A stretch of DNA of 64,000 bases from Streptomyces thermolilacinus SPC6 (GCF_000478605.2 NZ_ASHX02000001.1:5843001-5907000), one strand, 5' to 3'. Positions 1 through 8,464 are shown, counted from the stretch's first letter. Made by a program: numbers and translations. The notes: generated by a model not told the origin, from the sequence alone.

Positions 1-270
1 CAACGCCCGCGAGGGCCTACCGTCCTGGACCGCGACCCGGACCCGGCCGTCGGCCACCCGGACGGACACCTCGACCTCGGTGCCGGCGTGCAGCACCGCG
101 TTGGTCACCAGCTCGCTGACGAGGAGCTCCGCGGTGTCCAGCAGGCCGGGCGCGACGTCCGGTGCGGCATCGCCGAGGGCGGCCCGCACGAACCGCCGGG
201 CCCGCGCGACGCTCTCCGTGCCCGGAGGGAACCGCCGTGACCAGGTCTCCGGGGCAGTGGGGTCGCCCAT
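1..270 (-). CDS. Anti-sigma-type ATP-binding protein, partial
   Basis: This is the first 90 codons of a protein that runs off the left edge of the window. It starts MGDPTAPETWSRRF. The stretch AELLVSELVTNAVLHAG at about residues 47-63 is the N-box helix of the HATPase_c_2 (RsbW/SpoIIAB-type) serine kinase fold, and the later VRVAVQDGRPS matches the strand leading to the next ATP-binding loop. In Streptomyces such proteins bind anti-sigma antagonists or sigma factors. Whether this one is a stand-alone kinase or carries further domains cannot be seen. The ATG is chosen because no upstream start is compatible with the domain; a GAGG lies only about 2 nt before it. Confidence 0.85.
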   Translation of the reverse strand, partial: MGDPTAPETWSRRFPPGTESVARARRFVRAALGDAAPDVAPGLLDTAELLVSELVTNAVLHAGTEVEVSVRVADGRVRVAVQDGRPSRAL

Positions 271-367
271 GACCTCAGTCTGCACCAGCGCGCCCGCCCT
301 CGCGGCTCGCCCGCTCCGGCCCGTGGCAGACGGGTGAGGGCTTGCCACGGCGACGTACCCTCGCCGC

Positions 368-1744
368 CTAGCGGAGGCCCAGGCACGGCAGCCACGACCG
401 GGAAGCGCCGTGCGCGGCGGTGAGGAGCGCGGCCAGCGCGCCGGGCGCGCCCGTCAGCAGATCGGCCGACCAGCGGGCGGTCGTACCGGAGCCGGACGGT
501 TCTGCCGTGGACCCGACCGCGTCCGGACCGTCCGGCTCAAGGGCCGCCGCCACCGCGTCGTGGCCCGCCGCCAGCGCATCCGGGAGGCGGGCCCCCAGCA
601 GTGTGGTGAGGCGCTCCCGCAGGCCCGTCGCGCCCGCGTGTCCGGCGTGCCGGGCGAACGCGTCGGCCACCACCAGCACGCCCGCCGCCCCGTGGCACAG
701 GCCCAGCAGGTCGGCGGGCCCGTCGCCGTACAGGTGGAACCCCTCGTCGTACCGTTCGGCCAGCCGCGTGAACACCGCGGCCGCCCGGTCGGCCGCCGCG
801 GTGTCCCCGAGCGCGTCCGCCGCGTCCCACAGAGCCCACGCCACGCCCGGCGCGCCGTAGCACCACGCCTGCCGGGGCGCGGCGTCGCCCGGCGGGGTCC
901 GCCCGTCGAGCCCGGCGCCCGGCCAGGTGCGCACCCCCCGCCCGTCCTCGTACTCCTGCCGCTCCAGCCACACCACGACCCGGCGCAGCGCGTCCGCGGC
1001 CTCGTCGCCCCCGTGCCGGACGGCGGCGGTGAGCGCGGCGGCCACCCCGGCCGCGCCATGGCCCATGCCGGTGTTGACGCGTCCCTGGAGCCACGCCAGG
1101 TGCGGATGGCCGTCGTAACCGTCGGTGCGCAGCCGCCGCAGGTCGTCGCTGTCGCACAGGGCGGTGAGCCGGTCGCGGTACGGAGTGAGGTGGCCCGGCT
1201 CAGGACGCGCGCCGACGCAGTGCGCGAGGAGGCCGCCCGAGGGGCCGATGATCAGGTCGTAGTCGGCCAGCCGCACCCCTTCGCGGCGGCGCTCGCGTGT
1301 CGCCGCCGCGGCGACCAGGCGGTCCCTCAACCGGTCGGCGACCTGGTGGAGGCTCGGGTGGAGGGTGGCGCCGAGGCGCAGGCCGACGAGCGTGCCGGCG
1401 AGGCCGCCGTCGTACAGCCCGGTGTGGCCGCGGCCGCGCCCGGCACCGCGCGCCCAGACGGCCACCGCGTGGGCGGCGGCACGGGCGGCCTCCGGTGCGC
1501 CGACGCTCGCCACTGTGTGGGCCAGCACGGGGATGCCCGGGTCCGACGGGTGCGGTGCGCTGCCGTGACCGTCCGGCGCGGCCGCCCAGGCGGTCAGGCA
1601 CCGGACGGCGAGGCCGAGCGCGGCGCGCGGTTCGCGCGGGGTGTGCGGTTCGCGCGGGGTGTGTGCCGTGTCCGGAGCGTCGTCGGGCGCTTCGTCGGGG
1701 GCTGCGGCGGGGGTGCGCACGGGGTGTTCGGGAGGGTGCTGCAC
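368..1744 (-). CDS. lanC: Lanthionine synthetase C-like cyclase (LanC)
   Basis: This 458-aa protein should be the cyclase that adds cysteine thiols to dehydrated Ser/Thr residues of the precursor encoded just upstream. The family zinc ligands are present: Cys295 in WCYGAPG, and Cys350-His351 in GLCHGAAG. His229 in GMGHGAAG and repeated Gly-rich turns fit the LanC alpha/alpha barrel. The first 40 residues are a low-complexity Pro/Arg tail that the family lacks, so the true start could be later. The GTG start has an AGGAGG about 5 nt upstream. It is the last gene of the lanthipeptide operon, separated from the precursor gene by 189 nt containing a strong hairpin. No transporter or protease follows. 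Confidence 0.93.
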   Translation of the reverse strand: MQHPPEHPVRTPAAAPDEAPDDAPDTAHTPREPHTPREPRAALGLAVRCLTAWAAAPDGHGSAPHPSDPGIPVLAHTVASVGAPEAARAAAHAVAVWARGAGRGRGHTGLYDGGLAGTLVGLRLGATLHPSLHQVADRLRDRLVAAAATRERRREGVRLADYDLIIGPSGGLLAHCVGARPEPGHLTPYRDRLTALCDSDDLRRLRTDGYDGHPHLAWLQGRVNTGMGHGAAGVAAALTAAVRHGGDEAADALRRVVVWLERQEYEDGRGVRTWPGAGLDGRTPPGDAAPRQAWCYGAPGVAWALWDAADALGDTAAADRAAAVFTRLAERYDEGFHLYGDGPADLLGLCHGAAGVLVVADAFARHAGHAGATGLRERLTTLLGARLPDALAAGHDAVAAALEPDGPDAVGSTAEPSGSGTTARWSADLLTGAPGALAALLTAAHGASRSWLPCLGLR

Positions 1745-1886
1745 GGTGCCTCCTCGGGTCGCGGGGCCGGCCGGGTGGTTCGTCGCGCGGAAGGGCCGGT
1801 ACGGCTTTGTGCCGTCGGGCGCGGTCGGCCGCGTCGGCGCCCGGCCGCCGGACGGGGCGGGCAGGGCGGCGGGGCCGTGGCGTGGC

Positions 1887-1917
1887 GGAGCCGCCCGGTG
1901 GCCGGCCGGGCGGCTCC
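1887..1917 (-). terminator. Hairpin behind the lanthipeptide precursor gene
   Basis: A perfect 12-bp inverted repeat (GGAGCCGCCCGG, 1887-1898, pairing with 1906-1917, loop 7 nt) begins 16 nt downstream of the lanA stop codon. There is no U tract, as is usual in Streptomyces. Between a precursor gene and the downstream cyclase such a hairpin typically acts as a partial terminator or as protection of the precursor mRNA 3' end. That role is inferred from position. Confidence 0.6.
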
Positions 1918-1933
1918 TGTGGTGCGGGTCCGG

Positions 1934-2092
1934 TCACGCGCAGATGACGACCGTCGCGCAGACGATGATCGTGCAGAGGCCGCTGCAGCCCGCCGTGTAC
2001 GCCTGCGCGTCGGGCAGCTCCGTCTCGGTGATGCGCGTGTCGAGGTCGTCGATCAGGCTGTCGAGGTCGGTGAGTTCGAGGGTCTGGGGCAT
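1934..2092 (-). CDS. lanA: Lanthipeptide precursor with four-ring core
   Basis: A 52-aa peptide begins MPQTLELTDLDSLIDDLD. The first 30 residues are acidic and leader-like, with the segment DDLDTRITETELPD recalling the DLDVRV-type motifs of class I leaders. The core is C-terminal. Its dehydratable residues are Thr33, Ser37, Thr41 and Thr47, and its cysteines are Cys36, Cys40, Cys45 and Cys51. Each Ser/Thr has its own Cys two or three residues downstream (TAGC, SGLC, TIIVC, TVVIC), so four small consecutive rings can form with nothing left over. The spacers are hydrophobic. The start is the second in-frame ATG; an AAAGG lies about 11 nt upstream. It sits between the dehydratase and cyclase genes. 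The leader cleavage site is not obvious. Confidence 0.88.
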   Translation of the reverse strand: MPQTLELTDLDSLIDDLDTRITETELPDAQAYTAGCSGLCTIIVCATVVICA

Positions 2093-2135
2093 GGTGGGCC
2101 CGCCTTTCGTGTCGTCGGTGCTTTCCTCTGTCTCC

Positions 2136-4853
2136 TCATGAGGTGTTGACCGTCCCCGACGGCCGCCGCCCACGCGGGACGGCCGGGCCGGGGACGCCTG
2201 TGGGCGCCTCGCCGGGCAGCAGCGTCGCCGCGGCCTGCGCGGCGAGCTCCTCCGGGCGGGCGCGGTGGGGGAGGCGCAGCAGGACCTGGGCGGCGACCGG
2301 CGCCCCGCCGTGCAGCGGGTCGCGCACGGTCAGGCCGTCCGGTCCCGGCAGCATCTCCTCGGCATACAGTTCGCCGCCCGCGCGCTGGGCGCACAGCCGC
2401 TCGACCAGCGGGACGGCGGTCACGGAGTCCAGGTCGGCAGGGACGGGCTTCGCCCCGGTGGCGGTGCGCAGGAACACATGGCGCGGCATCCCCGCCGAGC
2501 GTCGCAGCACCGCCAGCGCGCGCACCTTCGCCAGGGCGCCGTCGCGCGGATGCCACAGCCGGGCACGGTCCAGCCGCCAGGTCGCCGGGGCCACCACGAG
2601 CGCGCCGCCCGCCACCGTCAGCCGGGGCAGCCGCGCACACCCGGGCAGCGCCGCCTCCAGGCCGTCCAGCCGCACCACCCGCCGGGTCGCCGGGAGGCCC
2701 GCCGAGAGCAGCAGCCGCAGCAGCACGTCGTACGGCGGTGCGGGGCTGCGCGTCGCGTGGTGGACCGGCACGATCCGCCGCCCGTCCGCCTCCGCGACCA
2801 GCTGCCCGTCCCGCACCCGCACGGTGATCCGGTCCAGCGGCAGGTACCGCGCCTCACCGCCGCCAGGGCCGTAGTACGGCGTCGGGTCCGGGTCGCCGGT
2901 CCACCAGGAGGTGACGACCGGGCGCCGTACGGCGTTGGCGGCGCGCTCCGCGAGGGGCGGCACCAGCAGTTCCACGAACCGCACCCCCGTGCGCCGCTCC
3001 AGCTCCGCGAGGAACGCCCGGTACGCGTCGGCCGCCCCGTACCCGCCGTCCAGCGCCCGCATCCCGTCCGCGAACCGGGCGTCCAGCACCCCGGCGGGGG
3101 ACGCCGTCTCCAGCACGGCGGCCGGGCCGCCCGTATCGCCGCTCAATGGGCGCAGCAGGCAGTCGAACGGCCAGAGAGGCAGAGCCCCGTCGGCGGGCGG
3201 CGCGCCGAACTCGTCCAGCAGCCCGTCGTCCAGGTCCACCCGCTCCTCGCCCGCACGGGCGGCGAGGTGGCCGAGCAGCGCGGCGTAGCCGGTGCCGGGT
3301 GCGTCGGAGCCGCGAGGGCAGGAACCCGGGCCACCGGCGGAGGGCCAGCCCGCGTACCCCTGGCGCACCACGGGCGCCGGTCCTTCGGCGGGGGCGAGCC
3401 GATCGGCGAGGATCTCGCTCACGGGCCTGGGCTCCGGCCCGATCCGCCACGGTACGTCCGCGGGCCGCTCCACCACCGCGTCCCGCAGGGCGGCGATCCG
3501 CGCGGCGACCCGCACGCCGTCGTGCACGCGGTCGGCGGCCCTGGCCCCCACGACCGTGTCGGCCCGCCGGTACACGTCCACGAACCACGCACCCGCCGGC
3601 TCCACCGCCCGCGCCGCGCCGCCGTGCGCCGCCGCTGTCTGCGCGAGCCTTGCGCCGCCGCCGTCCGCCGCCGTCCGCGCGAGCCCCGCCCCGCCGCCGC
3701 CCGCCGCCTCCAGCGGGCGCGGCAGGTCACCACCCGGCGGGGACCACGCCCCGTACCGCTGCCTGGGCGCCGCGCACACCTGGAGCACCCCCGTCCCGGC
3801 CAGGTGCCGCAGGAACCCCCGCAGCACCGCCGGGTCGGTCGGCCGCATGCCCGCAGCCCCGGAGAGCAGCGCAATCTCCACGTCCCCCAGCGCCGCGGGA
3901 CCGTCCGCCAGCAGCGCCAGCACCCGGGCCAGCGCCCCCGTGCGCCGCAGGACGACCTGGCGCAGCCGCCCCGGATCGCGCGGCTCCACCACCCAGCAGC
4001 GCAGCACCGCCGTACCGTCGGCCGGGTCACCCGCCGTGAAGTGCAGCGGCGCGGGCGCCAGCAGCGTCGAGGGCGGCGCGTCCAGCAGGTCCACGGGCCC
4101 GTTCCCTGCCCGTACGACGTGGACGTTCTCGACCTCGCCGAGGGCGACGGCCCCCAGGGCGGCCCGCCCGGCCAGGAGCGTCACGGCGCCGTCCGCGCAG
4201 CCGACCGGGGCGACGGCGACATGGCCCGCCCAGCCCCGGGGCGTGGTCTTCGCGGCCATCCGGCCCAGCACGCGCCACAGGTACGCGGACCGTTTCCGCA
4301 GCTGCTTGCCCTGCCAGGAGGCACCTTCGTCCAGCCTGCGGGCCACGTCCGCCACGACGCCGGGCGCCGTCTCCGCCAGGAACGCCCGCAGCACCGCGTC
4401 GTTCCGGGCGGCCTCCCACACGCGGGCGCCCACCCGCGACTGCTCCGCCCCGACCGCCTCCTCCAGCCGCCGCGCCTCCTCCCGCGCCTCCCGCGCGTCC
4501 TCCACCAGCGCCCGCGCCTCGCCCCGCAGCGCCCCGGCCGCCGGCTGGGCCGGTACGGCGGCCAGCAGCGCGCAGTCCTCCGGGCCGGGCGCCTCCCCGG
4601 CGTGCAACCGCCGCCGCAGCGCCAGTACGGCGCCCCGCTCGGCCGCCGGGAGCCGGTCGTCCGGCACCACGTCGGTGCCGATCCGCTCGGCCAGCGCCCG
4701 CGCGCGGGCCGCCAGTCGCTCGACAGTCCCGGCGTGCCGCGCCACCCGGTCGAACAGCGCGGGATCGCCCGCCGCCGTCCACGCGGCGCACGGCATGCCC
4801 GCGACCCGCAGCAGCGCCAGGGCGCCGATCGTGTCGGCCGTTTCGGCGGTCAT
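2136..4853 (-). CDS. lanB: Lantibiotic dehydratase N-terminal (glutamylation) protein
   Basis: A 905-aa protein matches the Lant_dehydr_N part of class I LanB dehydratases, which uses glutamyl-tRNA to glutamylate Ser/Thr of the precursor. The conserved Lys-Thr-Thr-Pro-Arg-Gly motif is at residues 202-207 after QLRKRSAYLWRVLGRMA. The elimination domain is missing and is encoded by the gene immediately upstream, so this is a split LanB, as is common in actinobacteria and thiopeptide loci. The ATG is separated by a single base from the TGA of that gene, implying translational coupling. An Ala/Gly-rich stretch around residues 385-420 looks like a linker. The C-terminus ends 43 nt before the precursor gene. 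Confidence 0.9.
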   Translation of the reverse strand: MTAETADTIGALALLRVAGMPCAAWTAAGDPALFDRVARHAGTVERLAARARALAERIGTDVVPDDRLPAAERGAVLALRRRLHAGEAPGPEDCALLAAVPAQPAAGALRGEARALVEDAREAREEARRLEEAVGAEQSRVGARVWEAARNDAVLRAFLAETAPGVVADVARRLDEGASWQGKQLRKRSAYLWRVLGRMAAKTTPRGWAGHVAVAPVGCADGAVTLLAGRAALGAVALGEVENVHVVRAGNGPVDLLDAPPSTLLAPAPLHFTAGDPADGTAVLRCWVVEPRDPGRLRQVVLRRTGALARVLALLADGPAALGDVEIALLSGAAGMRPTDPAVLRGFLRHLAGTGVLQVCAAPRQRYGAWSPPGGDLPRPLEAAGGGGAGLARTAADGGGARLAQTAAAHGGAARAVEPAGAWFVDVYRRADTVVGARAADRVHDGVRVAARIAALRDAVVERPADVPWRIGPEPRPVSEILADRLAPAEGPAPVVRQGYAGWPSAGGPGSCPRGSDAPGTGYAALLGHLAARAGEERVDLDDGLLDEFGAPPADGALPLWPFDCLLRPLSGDTGGPAAVLETASPAGVLDARFADGMRALDGGYGAADAYRAFLAELERRTGVRFVELLVPPLAERAANAVRRPVVTSWWTGDPDPTPYYGPGGGEARYLPLDRITVRVRDGQLVAEADGRRIVPVHHATRSPAPPYDVLLRLLLSAGLPATRRVVRLDGLEAALPGCARLPRLTVAGGALVVAPATWRLDRARLWHPRDGALAKVRALAVLRRSAGMPRHVFLRTATGAKPVPADLDSVTAVPLVERLCAQRAGGELYAEEMLPGPDGLTVRDPLHGGAPVAAQVLLRLPHRARPEELAAQAAATLLPGEAPTGVPGPAVPRGRRPSGTVNTS

Positions 4854-4854
4854 G

Positions 4855-5811
4855 TCAGGCCCTCCCGTCGTCGGCGAGCGCCTCGGTGAGCAGCCCCTGC
4901 CGGGCCACGGAGAAGCGCCCCCGGTTCCAGTGGAAGATCACCCAGTGCGCGGCGGCCCTGCGAGGTCCGATCCGCGCCTCCCCGGACTCGAAGTAGCCCG
5001 TCCGCCACTCCTCCGCCGCCTTGCGCAGGGCGTCCCGGTGCGCGGTCACCCGCGCCCGCCACGCCGTGGGCAGCGCGTCGAGCCGGACCTGGTCCGGCAG
5101 CTCCCAGTACGCCCGGACCCCTTCCGCGGCCCGCTCCCGGTCGGCTCCGCGCAGCCCGCCCGCGAGCCGTCGGCCTGTCTCCTCCCGTACCGCCTGCCAC
5201 ACTCCGCGGTGCTCCCAGCCGACGATCCCGAGGCCGTCCAGCACCGCCCGCAGCAGCGTCAGCGACAGCCGCCAGTCGGCGGGCGGGCGCGTCCCCGTGT
5301 GGTGATCCAGCCAGGCCCGCGAGTCCGCCGTGTGCAGCCGGTGCGCGTACTCCATGGAGCGCGCCCCGCCGAACAGGTACGTCTCCGGCTCGTACACGGC
5401 CGGCACCGGCGCCGCCCAGCCGCCCGGCGCCGTGCCGAGCAGCCGTACGAGCTCCTCGCGGAGCGCGGCGGCACCGGAGGGCTCGGTCGCGTGGAAGCGG
5501 ACGCGCAGCCCCGGCGGCTTGTGGACGAAGAAGAAGTCGTCGGCCGCGCCCGACCCGGTCAGTTCACGGGCCGTGTCGGCGAGCCGCCGGTACAGGGCGG
5601 GCCAGGCGCGGGCCCCGTCGGGAGCGACGTTGACCTGCGTCCAGCCGCTGTCGGGGCGCCGCTCGTCGCGCAGGGCGCGCAGTCCGGCGGCGAGGAAGGT
5701 GCGGCGGGCCGCCGCGTAGGCGTCGCCGTCGGGCACCAGCGGCAGGGCGCCGGGGGGTTCGTTGCGCGCGTCGTGCAGGCAGTCCGCGAGCAGACGCTCG
5801 ACCTGGAGCAT
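4855..5811 (-). CDS. Stand-alone dehydratase C-terminal domain (SpaB_C-like)
   Basis: This 318-aa protein belongs to the thiopeptide-type bacteriocin biosynthesis / Lant_dehydr_C family, which eliminates glutamate from glutamylated Ser/Thr to give dehydro residues. Family-like features include WTQVNVAPDG near residue 60, FFFVHKPPGLRVRF near residue 100 (the Arg-rich substrate pocket) and a C-terminal AAHWVIFHWNRGRFS segment. The ATG at 5811 is preferred because an AGGAGG lies 5 nt upstream; longer in-frame extension would give a Pro/Arg/Gly-rich, non-homologous N-terminus. It is the first gene of the lanthipeptide operon and lies 1 nt from lanB. Confidence 0.9.
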   Translation of the reverse strand: MLQVERLLADCLHDARNEPPGALPLVPDGDAYAAARRTFLAAGLRALRDERRPDSGWTQVNVAPDGARAWPALYRRLADTARELTGSGAADDFFFVHKPPGLRVRFHATEPSGAAALREELVRLLGTAPGGWAAPVPAVYEPETYLFGGARSMEYAHRLHTADSRAWLDHHTGTRPPADWRLSLTLLRAVLDGLGIVGWEHRGVWQAVREETGRRLAGGLRGADRERAAEGVRAYWELPDQVRLDALPTAWRARVTAHRDALRKAAEEWRTGYFESGEARIGPRRAAAHWVIFHWNRGRFSVARQGLLTEALADDGRA

Positions 5812-5844
5812 GCGGCCTCCTCTTGCGACAGCCGGCGGACGGTT

Positions 5845-5867
5845 CCGTCGGAATCGGACGGTCCGAC
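5845..5867. promoter_or_regulatory. Inverted repeats upstream of the lanthipeptide operon
   Basis: The 400-nt gap 5812-6213 should hold the promoter of the lanthipeptide operon. Within it, GTCGGA (5847-5852) pairs with TCCGAC (5862-5867), and a nested CCGTC/GACGG pair overlaps it. This is a plausible operator 35-55 nt before the first start codon. No regulator gene is adjacent. The rest of the gap is GC-rich with no convincing reading frame, apart from the pectate lyase terminator. Confidence 0.35.
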
Positions 5868-6131
5868 AACTGTGTGTCCATGTCACGGTCCGCCGAAAGC
5901 ATGAGGAGAAGTAGTCATATGATCGATGGGAGTGCGCTGGCGTGCCGCTGCCGCACCCGGGCCCCGCACCGCGCGCCGGAGCCCGCACAGCCTTCCCGGG
6001 GGCCGGTCGCGCCGGAGCCGCACGGCGCCCCGGGTCTCCCCGAGCCTCTTGCCGGAGCCCACAGCCTTCCCGGACTCTCCACACGGGCCTCTACGCCGGA
6101 GCCCGCGCGGCCCTGTGGTCCCCGGCGTGCG

Positions 6132-6164
6132 ACCGGGGCCACGGCGGTGATCGCCGTGGCCCCG
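6132..6164 (-). terminator. Terminator of the pectate lyase gene
   Basis: A perfect 14-bp stem (CCGGGGCCACGGCG, 6132-6145, pairing with 6151-6164) with the 5-nt loop GTGAT lies about 50 nt downstream of the pectate lyase stop codon on the minus strand. This is a typical U-less Streptomyces terminator. Confidence 0.8.
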
Positions 6165-6213
6165 GGTGCTCAGCGGGCGCCGCCCGGTGCGGGTCGGCAG
6201 CCGGACCGGACCG

Positions 6214-7044
6214 TCACTTGTAGGTGATGTCCGACGCGGCGTAGCGGCAGTGGGTGCCGTCGGGGCCGCTGCCCAGCGTGCGCGGCTCCTTGCCCTTGTT
6301 GTTGCCCTCGTACCGGACACACGGCTGGATCTTCCGCTTCGCGTCGCCGTGGACGCGGATGTTGCGCAGCGAGGCCGTGTCGCCGTAGTTGGCGTTGACG
6401 CCGACCAGCTGCTTGCCCGGGACGGTCACGTCGACGTCGTTGACGATGATCGTCCGCTTGTACTGCGTGGAGCAGTTGCCGCAGCTGCGCACCAGCTTGC
6501 CGAAGTCCGACAGCTGGAACTTGGTGATCACCAGCTTGCCCGCGCCGTTGAACTGGAAGACCTTGTCGGACGCCTTGCGGGCACCACCGCCGTGGACGGT
6601 GTAGACCGCCGACGCGGACTTGCCCTTGAATGAGGCGGCGTCCTCGCCGACGTCCTCCCACCAGACGTTCTGCAGCGTGCAGCTGCCCAGGCAGTGGACG
6701 CCGTCGGCGGCCGGGGAGCCGATGACGACGTTCTGCAGGACCGCGCCGTCCTTGAGCGTGAACATCGGCGCCTGTCCCTCGCCCTGCCCGCCGTCGCCCA
6801 GGGCGCCGGTGCCGTAGAAGCGCTGGAGCTTGCCGTCGTACGTGCCGGACACCTCGATGGTCTTGGCGACCGGCTTGCTGCCCTTCGCCGCCGGCCACGC
6901 GGAGGCCGCGCCGGCGGGGGCGAGCATGCCGCTGCCGACCAGCGCGGCACCGGTGAGGCCGAGGGCGGCGAGCCCGCCGACGACGGTGCGGCGACGGGTG
7001 AGGCGGCGGCGGTGCCGCGCCCGCGGCTGTGTCTCTGAACTCAT
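6214..7044 (-). CDS. Secreted pectate lyase (PL3-like)
   Basis: A 276-aa exported enzyme expected to cleave polygalacturonate by beta-elimination. The N-terminus carries a twin-arginine-like run (RRRLTRRRTVVGG) followed by a hydrophobic stretch and an Ala-rich cleavage region near residues 45-48, so it is probably Tat-exported. The mature part shows the repeated short beta-strand pattern of PL3 lyases: DGAVLQNVVIG, DGVHCLGSCTLQNVWWEDVGEDA and KTIEVSGTYDG. The size fits single-domain PL3 enzymes. The ATG has GAGGA about 6 nt upstream. It appears monocistronic, with its own terminator. The role, plant-debris degradation, is inferred from the family. Confidence 0.88.
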   Translation of the reverse strand: MSSETQPRARHRRRLTRRRTVVGGLAALGLTGAALVGSGMLAPAGAASAWPAAKGSKPVAKTIEVSGTYDGKLQRFYGTGALGDGGQGEGQAPMFTLKDGAVLQNVVIGSPAADGVHCLGSCTLQNVWWEDVGEDAASFKGKSASAVYTVHGGGARKASDKVFQFNGAGKLVITKFQLSDFGKLVRSCGNCSTQYKRTIIVNDVDVTVPGKQLVGVNANYGDTASLRNIRVHGDAKRKIQPCVRYEGNNKGKEPRTLGSGPDGTHCRYAASDITYK

Positions 7045-7168
7045 GTGAATCCTCGGATGGGGGCCACTTGCACCCGGCAGTCGCCGCCACCACCGGAAGG
7101 GTTGCCGCCCCGAGGAGATTTCTTCCCGGGAGATCCCGCGCGGAGCACTCCACCGCGAGGAACCGGGT

Positions 7169-7327
7169 TCAGCTGTCGCCGGCCGCCACCAGTCCCAGCG
7201 TGACCAGGCCGAGCACGATCCAGGCGAACCACAGCCAGCCGTTGCTTCCCAGGGCCACCGTGTACGCCGTCGTCAGGACCAGCGCACCGAGCGTGACCAT
7301 CCCCATGGTCTTCGTGGAACCGGACAT
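7169..7327 (-). CDS. Small two-helix membrane protein
   Basis: A 52-aa protein begins MSGSTKTMGM and consists of two hydrophobic segments (about residues 8-26 and 31-50) joined by a GSNGW turn. The start is supported by a strong AGGAGG about 5 nt upstream. It follows the CtaG-like gene by 131 nt in the same direction. I do not recognise a named family; the context suggests a membrane partner connected with respiration, but that is only position. It was hidden inside a longer overlapping frame. Confidence 0.75.
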   Translation of the reverse strand: MSGSTKTMGMVTLGALVLTTAYTVALGSNGWLWFAWIVLGLVTLGLVAAGDS

Positions 7328-7458
7328 CGCGCCTCCTCCGGAGCCGACCCGCGGGCCTCGCCCTGCCATGGTCGCCCCACTGGAGGGCGCTGCGCTACCG
7401 GCGTGCGCGCCCGGCGTGCGCCACGCGACTCTCACGCCACCCGCACGCCCCCGGCGCG

Positions 7459-8412
7459 CTACCGGCTGCCGCGCGCCTGGAGCGAGGCCAGGTACGCGTT
7501 GTACGCCTCCAGCTCCTTGTCGCCGTCCCGGTCCGCGGCCCGGTCCGAGCGCTTCGCCGCCCGCTGCTCGGAGTGGTACCACTGGTACAGCAGCGCGACC
7601 AGCACCACCACGGACGGGATCTCGCTGAACGCCCAGGCGATGCCGCCCGCCGCGTTCTGGTCGGCGAGGGCGTCGATGCCGAGCGACGCCGGCGGGTGCG
7701 CGTACGTGCCGACCATCGGCTCCGACGCCATCATCAGCGCGATCCCGAAGAACGCGTGGAACGGCATGCCCGCGAACAGCTCCAGCATCCGCATCACATA
7801 GCCGGGCCGGTGCGGACCCGGGTCCACGCCCATGATCGGCCAGAAGAACACCAGGCCGACCGCGAGGAAGTGCACCATCATCGCGATGTGGCCCGTCGTG
7901 GAGCCCATCAGGAAGTCGAACAGGGGCGTGAAGTACAGCGCGTACAGGCTCGCGATGAACATCGGGATGGTGAACGCCGGGTGCGTGATCACCCGCATGT
8001 ACCGGCTGTGCAGCAGCATCAGCAGCAGCTCGCGAGGCCCCTTGGCGCCCCGGCCCGCCACCGGCAGTGCCCGCAGCGCCAGCGTCACCGGCGCGCCGAG
8101 CAGCAGCAGGATCGGCGACAGCATGCTGATCACCATGTGCTGGACCATGTGGACGCTGAACATGACCATGCCGTAGTCGTTCAGGCCCGTGCACATCACC
8201 AGCGCCACCGTCAGCACGCCGATGGTGAAGAACACCGTGCGGCCCACCGGCCAGGCGTCACCGCGCCGCCGCAGCCGTACGACCCCCCAGCCGTACAGCG
8301 CCAGCGCGAGCAGACAGCCCACCAGGAAGAACGTGTCCGGCGAGAACGCGAGCCCCCGCCCCAGCGTGAACGGCGGCAGGTCCATCATCGTGCCGTGTCC
8401 GCTGTGATCCAT
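7459..8412 (-). CDS. ctaG: CtaG-like cytochrome c oxidase assembly protein
   Basis: A 317-aa polytopic membrane protein of the caa3_CtaG family, involved in copper delivery to or assembly of cytochrome c oxidase. The N-terminus is Met/His-rich (MDHSGHGTMM), consistent with metal handling, and about seven hydrophobic segments follow. Typical family stretches include FSVHMVQHMVISMLSPILLL (about residues 85-104) and a later SEIPSVVVLVALLYQWYHSE ending in a charged tail. The ATG has GGAG upstream. This Pfam family differs from the small periplasmic CtaG/Cox11. Confidence 0.9.
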   Translation of the reverse strand: MDHSGHGTMMDLPPFTLGRGLAFSPDTFFLVGCLLALALYGWGVVRLRRRGDAWPVGRTVFFTIGVLTVALVMCTGLNDYGMVMFSVHMVQHMVISMLSPILLLLGAPVTLALRALPVAGRGAKGPRELLLMLLHSRYMRVITHPAFTIPMFIASLYALYFTPLFDFLMGSTTGHIAMMVHFLAVGLVFFWPIMGVDPGPHRPGYVMRMLELFAGMPFHAFFGIALMMASEPMVGTYAHPPASLGIDALADQNAAGGIAWAFSEIPSVVVLVALLYQWYHSEQRAAKRSDRAADRDGDKELEAYNAYLASLQARGSR

Positions 8413-8464
8413 CCGGCGGCTCCTGATTCATGCTGGGTTGTCCGCTTGCCGCACCAGACTAGAA

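Noticed and set aside
410..2149. 579-codon open frame on the plus strand across lanC and lanA
   Set aside because: It is the antisense shadow of genuine minus-strand genes; very Arg/Gly-rich product, no ribosome binding site, no recognisable domain.
5900..5930. AT-rich CATATGATCGATGG as a start of a plus-strand gene
   Set aside because: AGGAGA does lie upstream of ATGATC, but the encoded frame is Arg/Pro-rich with no domain and runs through the pectate lyase terminator.
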